A stretch of DNA of 64,000 bases from Meconema thalassinum (lineage: Eukaryota; Arthropoda; Insecta; Orthoptera; Tettigoniidae): positions 342,958,444 through 343,022,443 of the forward strand of contig OX336389.2 in assembly GCA_946902985.2 (NCBI GenBank), given 5' to 3'. Below, piece after piece: positions 33,648 through 45,337 of this stretch. The notes beneath the pieces were generated by a model, which did not search any database, was not told the DNA's origin, and worked only from the letters and a program-made list of their open reading frames with translations. The position numbers were made by a program, and so were the translations under genes. Numbering within the stretch: position 1 is the stretch's first letter; every line of letters starts with the position of its first letter.

Positions 33648-34026
33648 GTTGGCGACGAAGAATTGGGACTTGATTCTCCGGTACAGATATAGCCTACATC
33701 AATGAAGTACGGTATTTACGTCGTCTGTTTCAACGGCCACGTGAGTAAAATCAAGAATCAGGCAAATCAACATGAAATGTACACAGAGTACTTGTAAACG
33801 ATCCTAAGCAACTCATCGTATATTCAGCTACGTGTGCCTGCATGCCACATATTCAAAATAATATTTATCGCAGTTCGAACTTTGAGGTTATGCAATGTTT
33901 TTTTTATCAAGCCCAGGACAATATTCGGTCATCAATTACTACCCAGTGTGTTTTAAATCTGTTATCTTGAAACATTTTATTATATTTGAACTGTGATTTT
34001 TAAAATTATTTCGAAGTTCCGTCAAG

Positions 34027-34286
34027 ATGGACGCAAATCAGTTTCAACAATTACTGAACATTTTTACTGATTCTCAAGAGAAGTTACTTGAAAGGTATTA
34101 AGCTCACCAGCCCGTCACAACCCCACAAGCCACTAACATCACACCTTTTGAAAATTTTGATTCTGAAAAGGAAAAATTTGTGTCGTATTTAGAACGATTT
34201 GAAAATTACGCAAACTTCAACAATGCCACCGATCCAACAAAGAAAGCTCAACTCTTGTGTACATCAATAGGGGCAATTCATTATAA
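34027..34286 (+). pseudogene. Gypsy gag N-terminus
   Basis: Starts MDANQFQQLLNIFTDSQEKL, a typical mag-like gag beginning, and reads on to YLERFENYANFNNATDPTKK. An in-frame TAA at about 34099 interrupts it. It breaks where LARD-L begins at 34287. About 40 gag residues normally between this point and the resumed frame at 40200 seem to be missing. Confidence 0.82.
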
Positions 34287-35217
34287 CCGTACCAACGCGA
34301 CATATAAAAAAGAATAATATGACATCGGAGCTGGAGAAAATCCCAGTTAACCACCGTCACATATATTCTATAAACAAAAGGGACATGCATTAGTGGGACG
34401 TTGGACATAAGTCCCGTTACCTCACACATACTGTCCGCAAACAAAGGTCCAATTGCTACCAATCAAATGAAACCTTTGTGGTACAAAAGAGACACTGGCG
34501 CAAAAGACGAGCACCAAGGCCCGACAGGAAAAATATACATAAGCCAAGACGCAGAAACGCAATACTTTCGAATCTTACAGGTATTAACCAAAATAATAAA
34601 ACTGTGAGGAGGGTACATAACAAAAGCAACAAAAAGAACTCCGCCGTATGACATTACACAAGGTCTCGGAGATCTGGTTCAAGGATTATAATACTAACAG
34701 TAACATCTTGAAAAGGAAAGAGAATTAAGCAAAAGAAGGAACATTGAACAAAAACAATTACATTGCGTTAGATAGAAATACATTGAGCCGTACTCACATT
34801 CCGCTGCGCCATGAGGGTGGGCCTCTGCCCGAATACACACGTTCGCCTTACATCTCGGCGCGTCTAAGACTGATTAAACTTCTGTCCCCCAGAGAGGAGA
34901 GAAACCTCTCAGAAATATAAAATGCGTAGTTTGGGAGTGGCTCCAAACTCGCGTCAAATATTGGCTGAGCCAATAGCAGAACAAATTGCACAACAAACTG
35001 CAAGGTAGCAACAACACTAGCCAATACGAGAGAACTAGGTAGTATGTAGCTAGGAGTTGCACAACGTTAGACAGAGAGATACACACAGACAATCTGCGCA
35101 CTTTTAAACACTCGAGGCGTAATATAGAGATGTCACAACACATGACAATAATAATAATAATAATAATAATAATCATGATGATAATACTAATTACTATAAA
35201 TTCTGAAAAATGGTTCA
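34287..35217 (-). repeat. LARD-L LTR (3' LTR on minus strand)
   Basis: 931 bp; ends on the plus strand in AAAATGGTTCA after an (AAT)n tract at 35146-35174. Nearly identical to 39278-40199. The open frames within both copies are low-complexity or unsupported. Confidence 0.9.
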
Positions 35218-38200
35218 AATTCCACCGCTTTCTCCCAAAAAAAATTCTTTTACATAACAAAGGCATAAAAGAATTTTTTTCTTTTTCATAACAAAATTAT
35301 ATAAAATAACATTCTTCGATTAGATACATTTGAACAGGGTGAAGGAAAGAAGATTACATCATGTACACCAGATACACACATGAAAAATTAAGACATAATA
35401 AAATGTTCTCACATTTCTCTTATTCATAAGACGCAGCTTAATTAAAAGTTCTTTGAACGTCATAACTTCCATAAAAGGCTTGACGAAACGCAAGTCTCTT
35501 TTCTCATACACACATATATTTTCATACACACGTATTCACGAAGATGTTCACTGATGAGGAAAATTTTTCCTTTTTGGTACGAAAGAAAAAAAAATTAAGA
35601 TGAAATTAAAACAACAAAAATTCAAATTATATAAAGGATCAGTACAGGCGTGAAATAAAGGCGGATCCTACCTCTACTGCACGTCAATACGTCACACATA
35701 TTAAAAATGGATGTACCAAAAAGAAAATAATGATAATAAAACGGTCAATCTTGAGCTAGACTCTGCCAGATGACGTGGAGAGAGCGAAGTCTTCTTAATG
35801 GCGACCTTCTGGAAATCAGCCAATTTTCTAATAATAAAAGAAAGAAAAAGGTTAAATCATGATCACAAAAAAAAGATAAAGGGGAGCACCCTTTATACAA
35901 AATAAGGCTTGCGTCGGGGAAATATTTGGGGTTACATAAGCTGCGTAAGAGTGAAAGTGGATTCATTCTGCCAGCTGGAAAGTAAAGGTATGAATAGACT
36001 GGGTCGTCAGACCATATTACAAAAGAGTAAAGAGCCGTGAACAGGGTCTAAAGGATACACCGGCCACTTCTCAGGTACTTGGAGACTAGCTATCGCCACC
36101 GGAAACACTCTCCAAATATATGACAGTTACAGGAAAATAATACACATTATCTTAGAGAAAACATATTAGATTGAAATGATTTATAATAACATGATTTCAC
36201 AAAAACGTAAAACAGAAGTTACGATAAATAGTAAACAACTATATCAATAAACAAATCACTGTCACTACAAGAAAAGAATGTAAGTCAACAGACCATCTCA
36301 GGCACTGCCGAACAATAGCAGGTCGTGTCTGCAGCTTGGACAATGGGTCGGCCCGGCTCCTTACAACAAAAGCAGGCAGGAACTGGAAATCGCTTTAGGC
36401 AGAAGTATAGTTCAACACATCTTTCGAAATCCTCCGTGTAACTCAGGCGGCCACGGGTGTCTCCTGCCTAACTAGATACATAGAGGGAGTAAAGGGGCAA
36501 AATATACTAATAACCTTCATCAAAAGACATTAGGTACTAACAAATAAAAAGGAATAATAACTCAAAGTAGCTGTCGAAACAAAAAAATACCATCCCGGAC
36601 AGAGAACGAAAAACCAAATAATTACGTTACAAGTTACCTTCCAAAAAAAGAACTGACTGAAACCTCGCATAAAACCAATCAAGACCAGACATACAATCAA
36701 TCAAACACGAAACCCAATAGTAAATATTACCAACCCACAAAAATAAAATGGTTACTGTGTCAATATACGGGCCGTAGACCTCAGAGGTACCGCATAAAAA
36801 AATTAAAGACAGAGGGTATGGCCTATTCCATACTAATATAAGAAAATTGGGTAATGCACGCCAGAGTAGTTCACACGAACATCAAGGTCCCATACCAAGG
36901 ATGCCGTAGACCTAAAATGGTTGGTATCTCTGAGTAATACTTATCGTATATTTGGTTTGCCAATAAAAACGAATAAATAGTTCGTACGTAATATATATAT
37001 AGTTTAAATTGAATAGGGTATAAAATCAAAATTGAACTAAATTTGAAACCACCCACAAATAACTGTTGATAAAAATTCATTAAACTCATTGACACACACA
37101 TTCATCTCAAAATACAACCAACAACAACAACACTACATACATACTCCTTCCCATAAACAAATCAAAATTTCCCCATTACATCAGAATGCTAATATGAGTC
37201 GTTGGAACACCATTGAAACTCAAATAACGGACTACAGGTCATCGTGACAAACTTCATCCCATACTAAAGATTGACGAATCGTGTAGAATCTATGTACATC
37301 CTAAGTGGGCGTCCAAGCCGTGGGACAGGTCCCATACCCTAATCCCGACGGAGACCTCACCTAGCAGGTTTCCCAACGAAATACACACTACCATACTGAA
37401 CATATAGTAACCTCAAGCTTATATAAACAATTTTAAATGAAAACCAAAATTGAAAATCCCCTGACAAAAATAAAACAATCACCCTCCCTAATTATGAAAC
37501 AAACTTAACTCCCAATCATAACACACATAATAGCTCAACAGACCATACATAACTGAGACAACAAACACTTTACTAACATCAAACGTTAGTATAATTACGC
37601 GAGGCTCAAGGTGGGTCGGGGCGACCGTAGGATTTAAAGAGACGGTTCCCATAAGTGGGCCTACCTTCATTGGGGAAAACTTCGGAGAAAGAGGGGCGGG
37701 GGTTTTAGGCTGTACGGTAATGACAAGAAACCTGTCAGCAGCTGTTCCAGACTGAGACATATGAAGGGGTGAGGCGAGTTCTGAGAAATATCACAGTCAA
37801 CTAAGCGACTATTTACAACAAAGGTAAGGACTCAAACCCTTGAGAGAAATGCATTTTCTACTTCACAGAAAGTAAAATAAAAACGTCCACAACACTGACG
37901 AAATGAAAAGGAAGAGAAAGTAAACAAAATTTTCTGTCGCCTTAAAATCACCGTTAACTAATCAAATGTCTACTAGAGGAAGCAAATACATAAAAGCAGG
38001 TTACAATACCGTGATGTGTCGTGTTCCAGCGATGCGATGTACTCACTGATATGTTGCCACTGTTCACCTCGAAGCTGGGTCTTTTGGATGTCTTGTTTAC
38101 TTGAGGGACAAAACCACCCTTCCTTGGAGATGGGTTTCCTGGATGCCCGTAGTTCACACAGAAAGTAACTTCACCCTTTCTTCAGGGGTGGGGAAAAACA

Positions 38201-39277
38201 ATTCACTGAATTCCTTAAACTCAAAGAAAACAAATTTTAATACAATGTAAATGAAGAGAAAAATAATAAAAGGTTAATAACTTGAGAGAGGAGGGGGGAA
38301 CGATTTCGCACGCAACCACGCGATGTGATACCATTGCGCCGATAAACGTCTAGTAATAATAATAATAATGCGCGTCAGAGTAGCAGTGGAAGATAAAATC
38401 AACAAGGTCGTAAATGGATGGAAGAAAAGACGTCTTGCTCGACCCGGTGCTGGGCCCAAGGTTTTCGGAGCGAGCAAAAGATGATTTCCAAAAAACCAAA
38501 TGCAAACAAATAATTGCTTAATGCAATAATCAAAAGTGCAAAAACGAGATTCCCATAAAATTAATTAAAGGAAACCCAGAGGCGTGTTAATCGTGTCTTT
38601 GTTACATCACAAAGACAAGATTGACGAAATCGAGATAAGGGTAAGGATAAGGAAGGGGAACTTAAATATAAGAAATGAAAAAGCAAGGGAGCTATATTAC
38701 TTAAAATATAAAAATGTATTAATGATAAAAGAAAGAGCGTGTACACGAAATAAAAAAAATATTTAAAACAAAGAAAAAAGGTAAGCTAAGATAAAATCAA
38801 TAATACAAAAGAAACCCAATACCAAGAATAAAGAATTCAAAAACTTAAAAAACTAAAAAGCACGACAGAACCTGAGTACTGCTCAACAACATGAATCTAA
38901 CGAAAAGATACGAACATGAAAGAAAATAAAACGAAACTTACAAAAGGTAGAGAGAAACGACAAACTTGCAAGAAGTCAAAATTCGAACTGCAACAAGACG
39001 CGAAGCTTTTCATGATGTTATGTAAACATACCGGAGGGATGGGGGAGGAGTGAGGGGAGTAAAACAAAGGGGAGAGAGATTTCACGGAGGTAGGAAGAAG
39101 GACAAGGGGGATTAATATTAAGTAATGTAATACGGTGAAAATCAAAAGAGGAAAACAAAACAAAAGGAAAATGAAATATACAGAGATACATTACATTACA
39201 ATTGATTTGGGACGAAAGAGACTGGTAAAAATCGAAAGCACGCTTTAAAAAAAATAGGCTTATACTCCAACATAATG
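35218..39277 (-). other. LARD-L interior, no coding domains
   Basis: The longest open frames here are below 100 codons on either strand. None shows a zinc knuckle, protease DTG/DSG, RT YxDD or integrase DDE pattern. A-rich DNA on the plus strand dominates from 38490 to 39180. The segment next to 39278 should hold the primer-binding site on the minus strand, but no clear TGG-starting match is obvious. Confidence 0.75.
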
Positions 39278-40199
39278 CCGTACCAACGCGACATATAAAA
39301 AAGAATAATATGACATCGGAGCTGGAGAAAATCCCAGTTAACCACCGTCACATATATTCTATAAACAAAAGGGGCATGTATTAGTGGGACGTTGGACATA
39401 AGTCCCGTTACCTCACACATACTGTCCGCAAACAAAGGTCCAATTGCTACCAATCAAATGAAACATTTGTGGTACAAAAGAGACACCGACGCAAAAGACG
39501 AGCACCAAGGCCCGACAGGAAAAATATACATAAGCCAAGACGCAGAAACGCAATACTTTCGAATCTTACAGGTATTAACCAAAATAATAAAACTGTGAGG
39601 AGGGTACATAACAAAAGCAACAAAAAGAACTCCGCCGTATGACATTACACAAGGTCTCGGAGATCTGGTTCAAGGATTATAATACTAACAGTAACATCTT
39701 GAAAAGGAAAGAGAATTAAGCAAAAGAAGGAACATTGAACAAAAACAATTACATTGCGTTAGATAGAAATACATTGAGCCGTACTCACATTCCGCTGCGC
39801 CATGAGGGTGGGCCTCTGCCCGAATACACACGTTCGCCTTACATCTCGGCGCGTCTAAGACTGACTAAACTTCTGTCCCCCAGAGAGGAGGGAAGCCTCT
39901 CAGAAATATAAAATGCGTAGTTTGGGAGTGGCTCCAAACTCGCGTCAAATATTGGCTGAGCCAATAGCAGAACAAATTGCACAACAAAATGCAAGGTAGC
40001 AACAACACTAGCCAATACGAGAGAACTAGGTAGTATGTAGCTAGGGGTTGCACAACGTTAGACAGAGAGATACACACAGACAATCTGCGCACTTTTAAAC
40101 ACTCGAGGCGTAATATAGAGATGTCACAACACATGACAATAATAATAATAATAATCATGATGATAATAATAATTACAATAAATTCTGAAAAATGGTTCA
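39278..40199 (-). repeat. LARD-L LTR (5' LTR on minus strand)
   Basis: 922 bp, the partner of 34287-35217. Differences include AAACATTTG for AAACCTTTG and GACACCGACGC for GACACTGGCGC, plus a shorter AAT tract at 40139-40154. Confidence 0.9.
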
Positions 40200-42507
40200 T
40201 TTCCCAACACTATTTTTGAACGTCAATCAAAAAGAAAGTCAAAATATTGCAGGATTTGTTGCCACTCTTAGAAGCCACTTACTAGACTGTGACTTTTATA
40301 TTCAGTGTACATGTGACGCCAGAATTTCAATCGCGGATGTTTTTCTTCGTGCACAATTTATACGTGGTTTGCGAGATAATTGGATCAGAGAGAAACTTCT
40401 CCAGTGTAATGACACGAAATTTGATGATCTCCTGAAGAAGGCTTTAGCCTTGGAAGCATCGCGGTATGAGAGTAAGCAGCTGTCAAAACAGCTCACTGCA
40501 CCGTCAGACACTATAGAGGACACAAACAAAGTAACAAAAGCCACAAGTTCATATAATGACCGAAGTATGAATCAATATAGCAGTGATACTCAGTCACGTT
40601 TTGTTCAACAGCCTAACCCAGGCTCTCACTCACGTTCACAGTCCAGGGGCCGCCGTAGTTCTGTCAATTATAGAGCACTAGGTATTGATGGATTATGCCT
40701 GAATTGTGGAAATTCAAACCACAGGTCAAGAGATTGTCGCACAAACAGAAACTCTCTTAAATGTAGGTCATGTAGGGAAGTGGGACATGTTGCAAAAGTT
40801 TGTATCACTACACTTCTTCAACAGTCAAATACACACAACATTGCAACTGAGAACATAGATGACAACTTGCATGACCACCCTGAAACCAATTTCGGGATAG
40901 GACAACTGGAATGCATCGAAGATCTCTCTGAAGTAGGACAAGAATCAGATAAATATTTTATCACAGTTAAACTCAACAATAAATCACAAAGATTTGAAGT
41001 CGACACGGGAGCAAAATATTCACTCATCCCAGAGAACGAATGTTCAACCTTGGGTCTTGGTTTGCCATTGCAGCCAACAAATGTCTGTTTTCGATCATAT
41101 TCTGATCATGTTATCAAACCCAGAGGAAAAATTGTTGTCACAGTATCATACAAAGGAACAGAAATTGTTGCAGATCTTTTTGTAGTTCCGCAAGGTCATG
41201 CCGCATTGCTTGGTCGTGTTTGGATCAGGGGCCTCGGCCTTGATCTGAAGGAATTTGACAAGGACACAAATCAATCACTTCACACTGAATCTGTCAACTC
41301 AGTGCAGTCAATTCAGGATATTTTACATCAGTATAGTACAATCTTTGAAGAAAAAATTGGATGCCTTCCCAATATTGAAGTAAAACTGCAACTCAGAGAG
41401 GGGGTGAAACCTGTCTTCAATCGTGAACGTGATGTCCCTTTTGCTCTTCGGGAACGCGTTGAAAAGGAACTCGCTTCATTGGAATCAGAAGGAGTTCTTT
41501 CTCCCACAGCTTTAAGTGATTGGGGATCATCTCTTGTTGTTATCCCAAAACCGGATGGGGGAGTTAGGTTATGTGTTGACTACAAATGTGGAGTAAATTC
41601 AAGGTTGATTTCTGCAAACCATCCCATAAGACCAGTTAATGATGTTCTACATAGTCTTAGAAACTCAAAATTTTTCTGCAAGTTAGACTTATACAAGGCA
41701 TATCTACATCTGAAGGTTGATGAAGAAGGTAGTATGATTCAAACTATATCCACTCACAAAGGAACCTTCAGGATGCACCGATTGAGTTTTGGCATCAAAA
41801 CTGCCGCCTCAGAATTTAATAGGATATTATCACAGAACCTTCATGATCTTCCAACAGCTGAAGCTTATTTTGACGACATCATAATACATGGTACAACGAA
41901 GGAGGAGTGCACCAAGAACTTAATAGCCTGTCTAGAACGGCTTTCAAAAAATAATCTGCATTTGAACAAAAGCAAATGCTCATTTTTCAAGGAAAACATA
42001 GACTACCTAGGGCATATTGTATCATATAATGAGATCCGCAAGTCACCAGAGAAAGTTCAAGCTGTGTCACAAATGCCACGCCCTAAAAACAATGAAGAAG
42101 TGAGACGCTTCCTTGGTATGGTGACTTATTATGCAAAGTTCATTCCTAATTTTTCAACGAAGTCCCACCCATTACGGCAGTTATTGCGGAAAGGTGAACG
42201 GTTTTTCTGGTCTGCAGCCTGTGAAGCAGCTTTCTTGAATCTCAAGTCCGAGTTATGTAGTGAACGTGTCCTTACCCCATTCAACCCATCACTGCCTATC
42301 ATCTTGTCAACCGATGCCAGTCCTACTGGTGTTGGAGCAGTATTAAGTCATGAGATGGATGGCCAAGAAAAACCCATCGCCTATGCATCTCGTGCCCTAA
42401 CACCAGCAGAATGTAATTACAGTCAGCTTGACCGGGAAGCGCTGGCAATAATTTTCACCACAACACACTTCTACAACTATATTTTTGCAAGAAATTTCAT
42501 TCTTTGA
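40200..42507 (+). pseudogene. Gypsy gag C-terminus, protease, RT and RNase H
   Basis: One long open frame of about 770 codons. It holds the gag matrix-like helix region, zinc knuckles CLNCGNSNHRSRDC and CRSCREVGHVAKVC, protease FEVDTGAKYSLIP, RT with LCVDYKCGVNSRL, FCKLDLYKAYLHL, LSFGIKTAASEFNRI and catalytic YFDDII, then the tether YLGHIV and RNase H STDASPTGVGAVLSHE. Polymerase residues are intact. It stops at 42507 through a frameshift in the RNase H tail. Gag and pol appear to lie in one frame, as in several mag-like elements. Confidence 0.92.
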
Positions 42508-42845
42508 CAGACAATGAACCTCTGTCTCTTATTTTTCATCAGAACAAGGGCCTGCCACAAATGACATCCGCAAGGCTCCTAAGATATGCACCGTTTCTCT
42601 CCGGGTTTGACTACACGGTAAGAGTGAAAAAGGGAAAGATAACGAAAATGTTGATTGCCTATCCCGAGCCCCTGTTGCATCTACCTCGCCAAACATTGAA
42701 ACATCAATAAATGCAGAAGTTTCACAACTCTGTGCTGAAACGATTCTTCAAGTGTCAAGTGAAGCCATTACGTACGAAACTATCCGTGATGAGACTATGT
42801 TAGACCCAGAACTTAGTGCCACCCTGCAACGTCTTCAAACTTAAT
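42504..42845 (+). pseudogene. Gypsy RNase H tail and pol linker
   Basis: Continues in another frame: SLTDNEPLSLIFHQNKGLPQ and ARLLRYAPFLSGFDYTVRV, the end of RNase H. A further shift near 42640 leads to the linker ETIRDETMLDPELSATLQRL. The SINE-F insertion follows after CCTTGGATGAACCAT. Confidence 0.85.
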
Positions 42846-42860
42846 CCTTGGATGAACCAT

Positions 42861-43193
42861 GAAATGAAAATCCACAACCTGCTTCCAGTCTCCGACCGGG
42901 TCAGGAATGGAATGAATGAAGCCCCCATCTAGCGGCGAGGATATGAACTGTGCCGGCTGCCGAGTCCTGACGCACTCCTCTGGGGCAATGATTAAATGAA
43001 TGACAGATGAAATGAAATGATAGTGGAGAGTGTTGCTGGAATGAAATGTTGACAGGGAAAACCGGAGTACCCGGAGAAAAACCTGTCTGCCTCCGTTTTG
43101 TCCAGCACAGATCTCACATGGAGTGACCGGGATTTGAACCACGGACTCAGCGGTGAGAGGCCAGCGTGCTGCCGCCTAAGCCACGGAGGCTTC
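42861..43193 (-). mobile_element. SINE-F copy 1, tRNA-derived, in Gypsy pol
   Basis: A 333-bp SINE on the minus strand with a perfect 15-bp target duplication CCTTGGATGAACCAT (42846-42860 and 43194-43208). Pol III A box (plus CCGCCTAAGCCA, 43172-43183) and B box (plus GGATTTGAACC, 43130-43140) lie in tRNA spacing. The head resembles a class II tRNA (Ser/Leu-like). The body matches 49817-50143. A possible polyadenylation-free, non-A-rich 3' end suggests LINE-specific recognition (inference). Confidence 0.93.
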
Positions 43194-44419
43194 CCTTGGA
43201 TGAACCATATACAGTTGAAAATGGTATTCTATTCCGTCAAGACCGAATTGTTATCCCAAAGAAACTACAAAGAAAATTTTTGGAAGAGTTACATTTAACA
43301 CACCTCGGCATTGTGAAAACAAAACAGTTAGCAAGACGATATGTCTACTGGCCGCAATTAGACAAAGACATTGAGAAGCTTATCAAATCTTGTGAAGAGT
43401 GCGCGCAGACTCGTTCAAATCCACCAATAGATCCAATACACCTCTGGGATGAACCAGAAGAAAATTGGGAACGCATACACATTGACTATGCGGGGCCATT
43501 TGATAACCACCATTTCTTGATGTGTGTTGACGCGAAATCCAAGTGGGTCGAAGTACGAATGGTGAAAGACGCTCCATCCACTGCAACTACTATCAGTCTG
43601 CATGACAATATATTTGCCGTACATGGGTACCCGAATGTCCTTGTGTCAGATAATGCCACTATCTTCACGAGTGATGTATTCAGATCCTATTGCAAGGAGA
43701 GAGGGATTTTTCAGAAATATATTGCACCAGGGCACCCAGCAACCAATGGGCTAGCCGAGAGAAACTTCCAAACTTTGAAGAGGCGACTTCGTGCTGCTGT
43801 AAATGACCCGGCACCATTATCGACTAAGTTACAGAACATCTTGTTTCAATACAGAGCAACGCCATTGGCATGTGGACAGTCTCCAGCTGAACTATATTTG
43901 AAACGTCGGCTACGTATCCGGTTGGATGCTCTACTTCCAAACCAAAAGAGCTTGACTACATCCAGTTTCTCACCCCCTGTTCGCTCTTTCAAAGTGGGAG
44001 AGAGAGTGCAAGTCCGGATTCACCAGAAAAACCGTGATATTTGGCAGTTTGGTGTTATACAGACTAAACTCGGCCAGCGTCACTATGATGTGAAATTGGA
44101 TTCGGGACGAATTTTAAAGCGGCATGTTGACCAGTTATTATCGACTCTCGTGCCAAAGAAAGATAAGCATGTCACTTTTGCTCCAACAAATCCTCCAGTG
44201 CGTGGTGTTTCAAACATACCAACACCAACCCAGTCAAGACTAGAAAATGAGGATATTCCTCCTGCAACCCACACTTCAGATGATACAAGGCAGACCATCC
44301 TGCAACCAGATGAACGCCCTGATCGAAACAGCCTTCCACGACCTGCTGATAATTATTTAAGAAGATCAGCCAGAGACAGGCGACCTCCTCAGTATCTGCA
44401 AGACTATGTGCCCAAATGA
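43194..44419 (+). pseudogene. Gypsy integrase
   Basis: The frame is uninterrupted from the SINE border to TGA at 44417-44419. HHCC zinc-binding is visible as HLTHLG and CEECAQTR. The DDE core has HIDYAGPF, VSDNATIF and TNGLAERNFQTLKRRL, all three acidic residues present. The C-terminal region FKVGERVQVRI and ILKRHVDQLL is GPY/F-like, followed by a Pro-rich tail ending PPQYLQDYVPK. The integrase itself looks functional, but the element is broken upstream. Confidence 0.93.
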
Positions 44420-44464
44420 ATATGAATAGTTCCTTTTATTTGTTTTTATATAAGTGAGGGAGAC

Positions 44465-44656
44465 TATTATGTATCTAGTTTATGTCCTCTATGGAACTTG
44501 GTCGGAGTGTATATATGCTTTTACTCTGTGACAATGTTAGTTGTAATTTGTTCATTGTGTTAAGATGTAGATTCAGATGTGTGTGCATATTAAAGTGCTA
44601 TAATATCCGTTATTCAAAACATAATAGCTATAATGTGCTTTATTCAAAACATAATA
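44465..44656 (+). repeat. Gypsy 3' LTR
   Basis: 192 bp, preceded by the purine-rich GTGAGGGAGAC (44454-44464), the likely polypurine tract. Two substitutions separate it from the 5' LTR. Flanked by CTTTC (44657-44661). Confidence 0.93.
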
Positions 44657-45337
44657 CTTTCCTACTAAAAAGTGTGTCGAGAGAGTATGTAGAGGACATT
44701 GGAGAATGCGTGTTTCTCGACGGACGCTTGGTCGACCTTGGAGGAAATTCACACTTCCTTCACATTGACTAAGTGCTAAAAAGTGATGAAGCAGATGATG
44801 AACATAACCCAAACACCGGATAAATCCATGCACCATTATATGTCTGAAATTCAAGGACATAATCGAGTGGTTGCGAGTGCGGGCTACGGATTGGAAATGA
44901 ATGACAAACAGCTGGCTGGACTATTCCTGGCTGGCGTACCTGATTCACATCGTGTCACCATAGAGATTCTTGGTGGTGACAAGGACCTGACGACCAAGAG
45001 AGTGAAAGCAGTATTACTTCAAGAAGACGAGGAGATCCAAGAGAAGCTGAAACCAGCCCAGGGAGCATTGGCGTCCAACTACAAACCTGCGCCGAGAATA
45101 CGTCGTGGCGGACATAACCAAACTTTTCAAACAAGACAGCAAACGGAGCAGAAGAATAACAACTTCAGCAATTATAGGAAGTGTTTTAAGTGTGATAAGT
45201 GGGGGCATATCTCTCGAGATTGTCCTGTGATAAAAATTAAGAAATGTTTCAGATGTGGTGGTAGTGGGCATATTGCCAGAAACTGCACCGAGAATAGAGA
45301 GAAAGCTGATAATTTTAAGGATGAAGGTAGTGAGTGA
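44657..45337 (+). pseudogene. Copia gag C-terminus with two zinc knuckles
   Basis: After the Gypsy the gag resumes as NACFSTDAWSTLEEIHTSF, then from 44783 the open frame MKQMMNITQTPDKSMHHYM and LAGLFLAGVPDSHR (UBN2-like). Two CCHC knuckles follow, CFKCDKWGHISRDC and CFRCGGSGHIARNC, which bind element RNA in this family. A stop near 44770 and frame changes break it from the N-terminal piece. The protease frame overlaps its end. Confidence 0.88.

Larger units (their letters stand above)
34287..40199 (-). mobile_element. LARD-L: large coding-free LTR element in Gypsy gag
   Basis: Two direct repeats of about 925 bp (34287-35217 and 39278-40199) flank a 4.06 kb interior. They differ at about a dozen bases plus (AAT)n length. 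On the minus strand the LTR starts TGAACCATTTT and is preceded by a polypurine tract (GGGAGAAAGCGGTGGAA, plus 35220-35240), which sets the orientation. The interior has no gag, protease, RT or integrase on either strand, so it is a large non-autonomous LTR element. No clear target duplication is seen, and host gag appears deleted at the site. Confidence 0.85.
33456..44656 (+). mobile_element. Gypsy (mag-like) LTR retrotransposon in Copia gag
   Basis: A Ty3/gypsy element has 192-bp LTRs (33456-33647 and 44465-44656) that differ at two positions, and a CTTTC target duplication at 33451-33455 and 44657-44661. The LTRs begin TATTATG and end CATAATA, an inverted pair without the usual TG..CA. It carries gag, protease, RT, RNase H and integrase on +. 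LARD-L interrupts gag and SINE-F interrupts pol. The lineage looks mag/K02A2.6-like from the gag and pol style; this is inference. Confidence 0.93.

Noticed and set aside
35218..39277. Hidden protein-coding genes in the LARD-L interior
   Set aside because: No frame reaches 100 codons, none has a recognisable motif, and no paired splice signals support exons.
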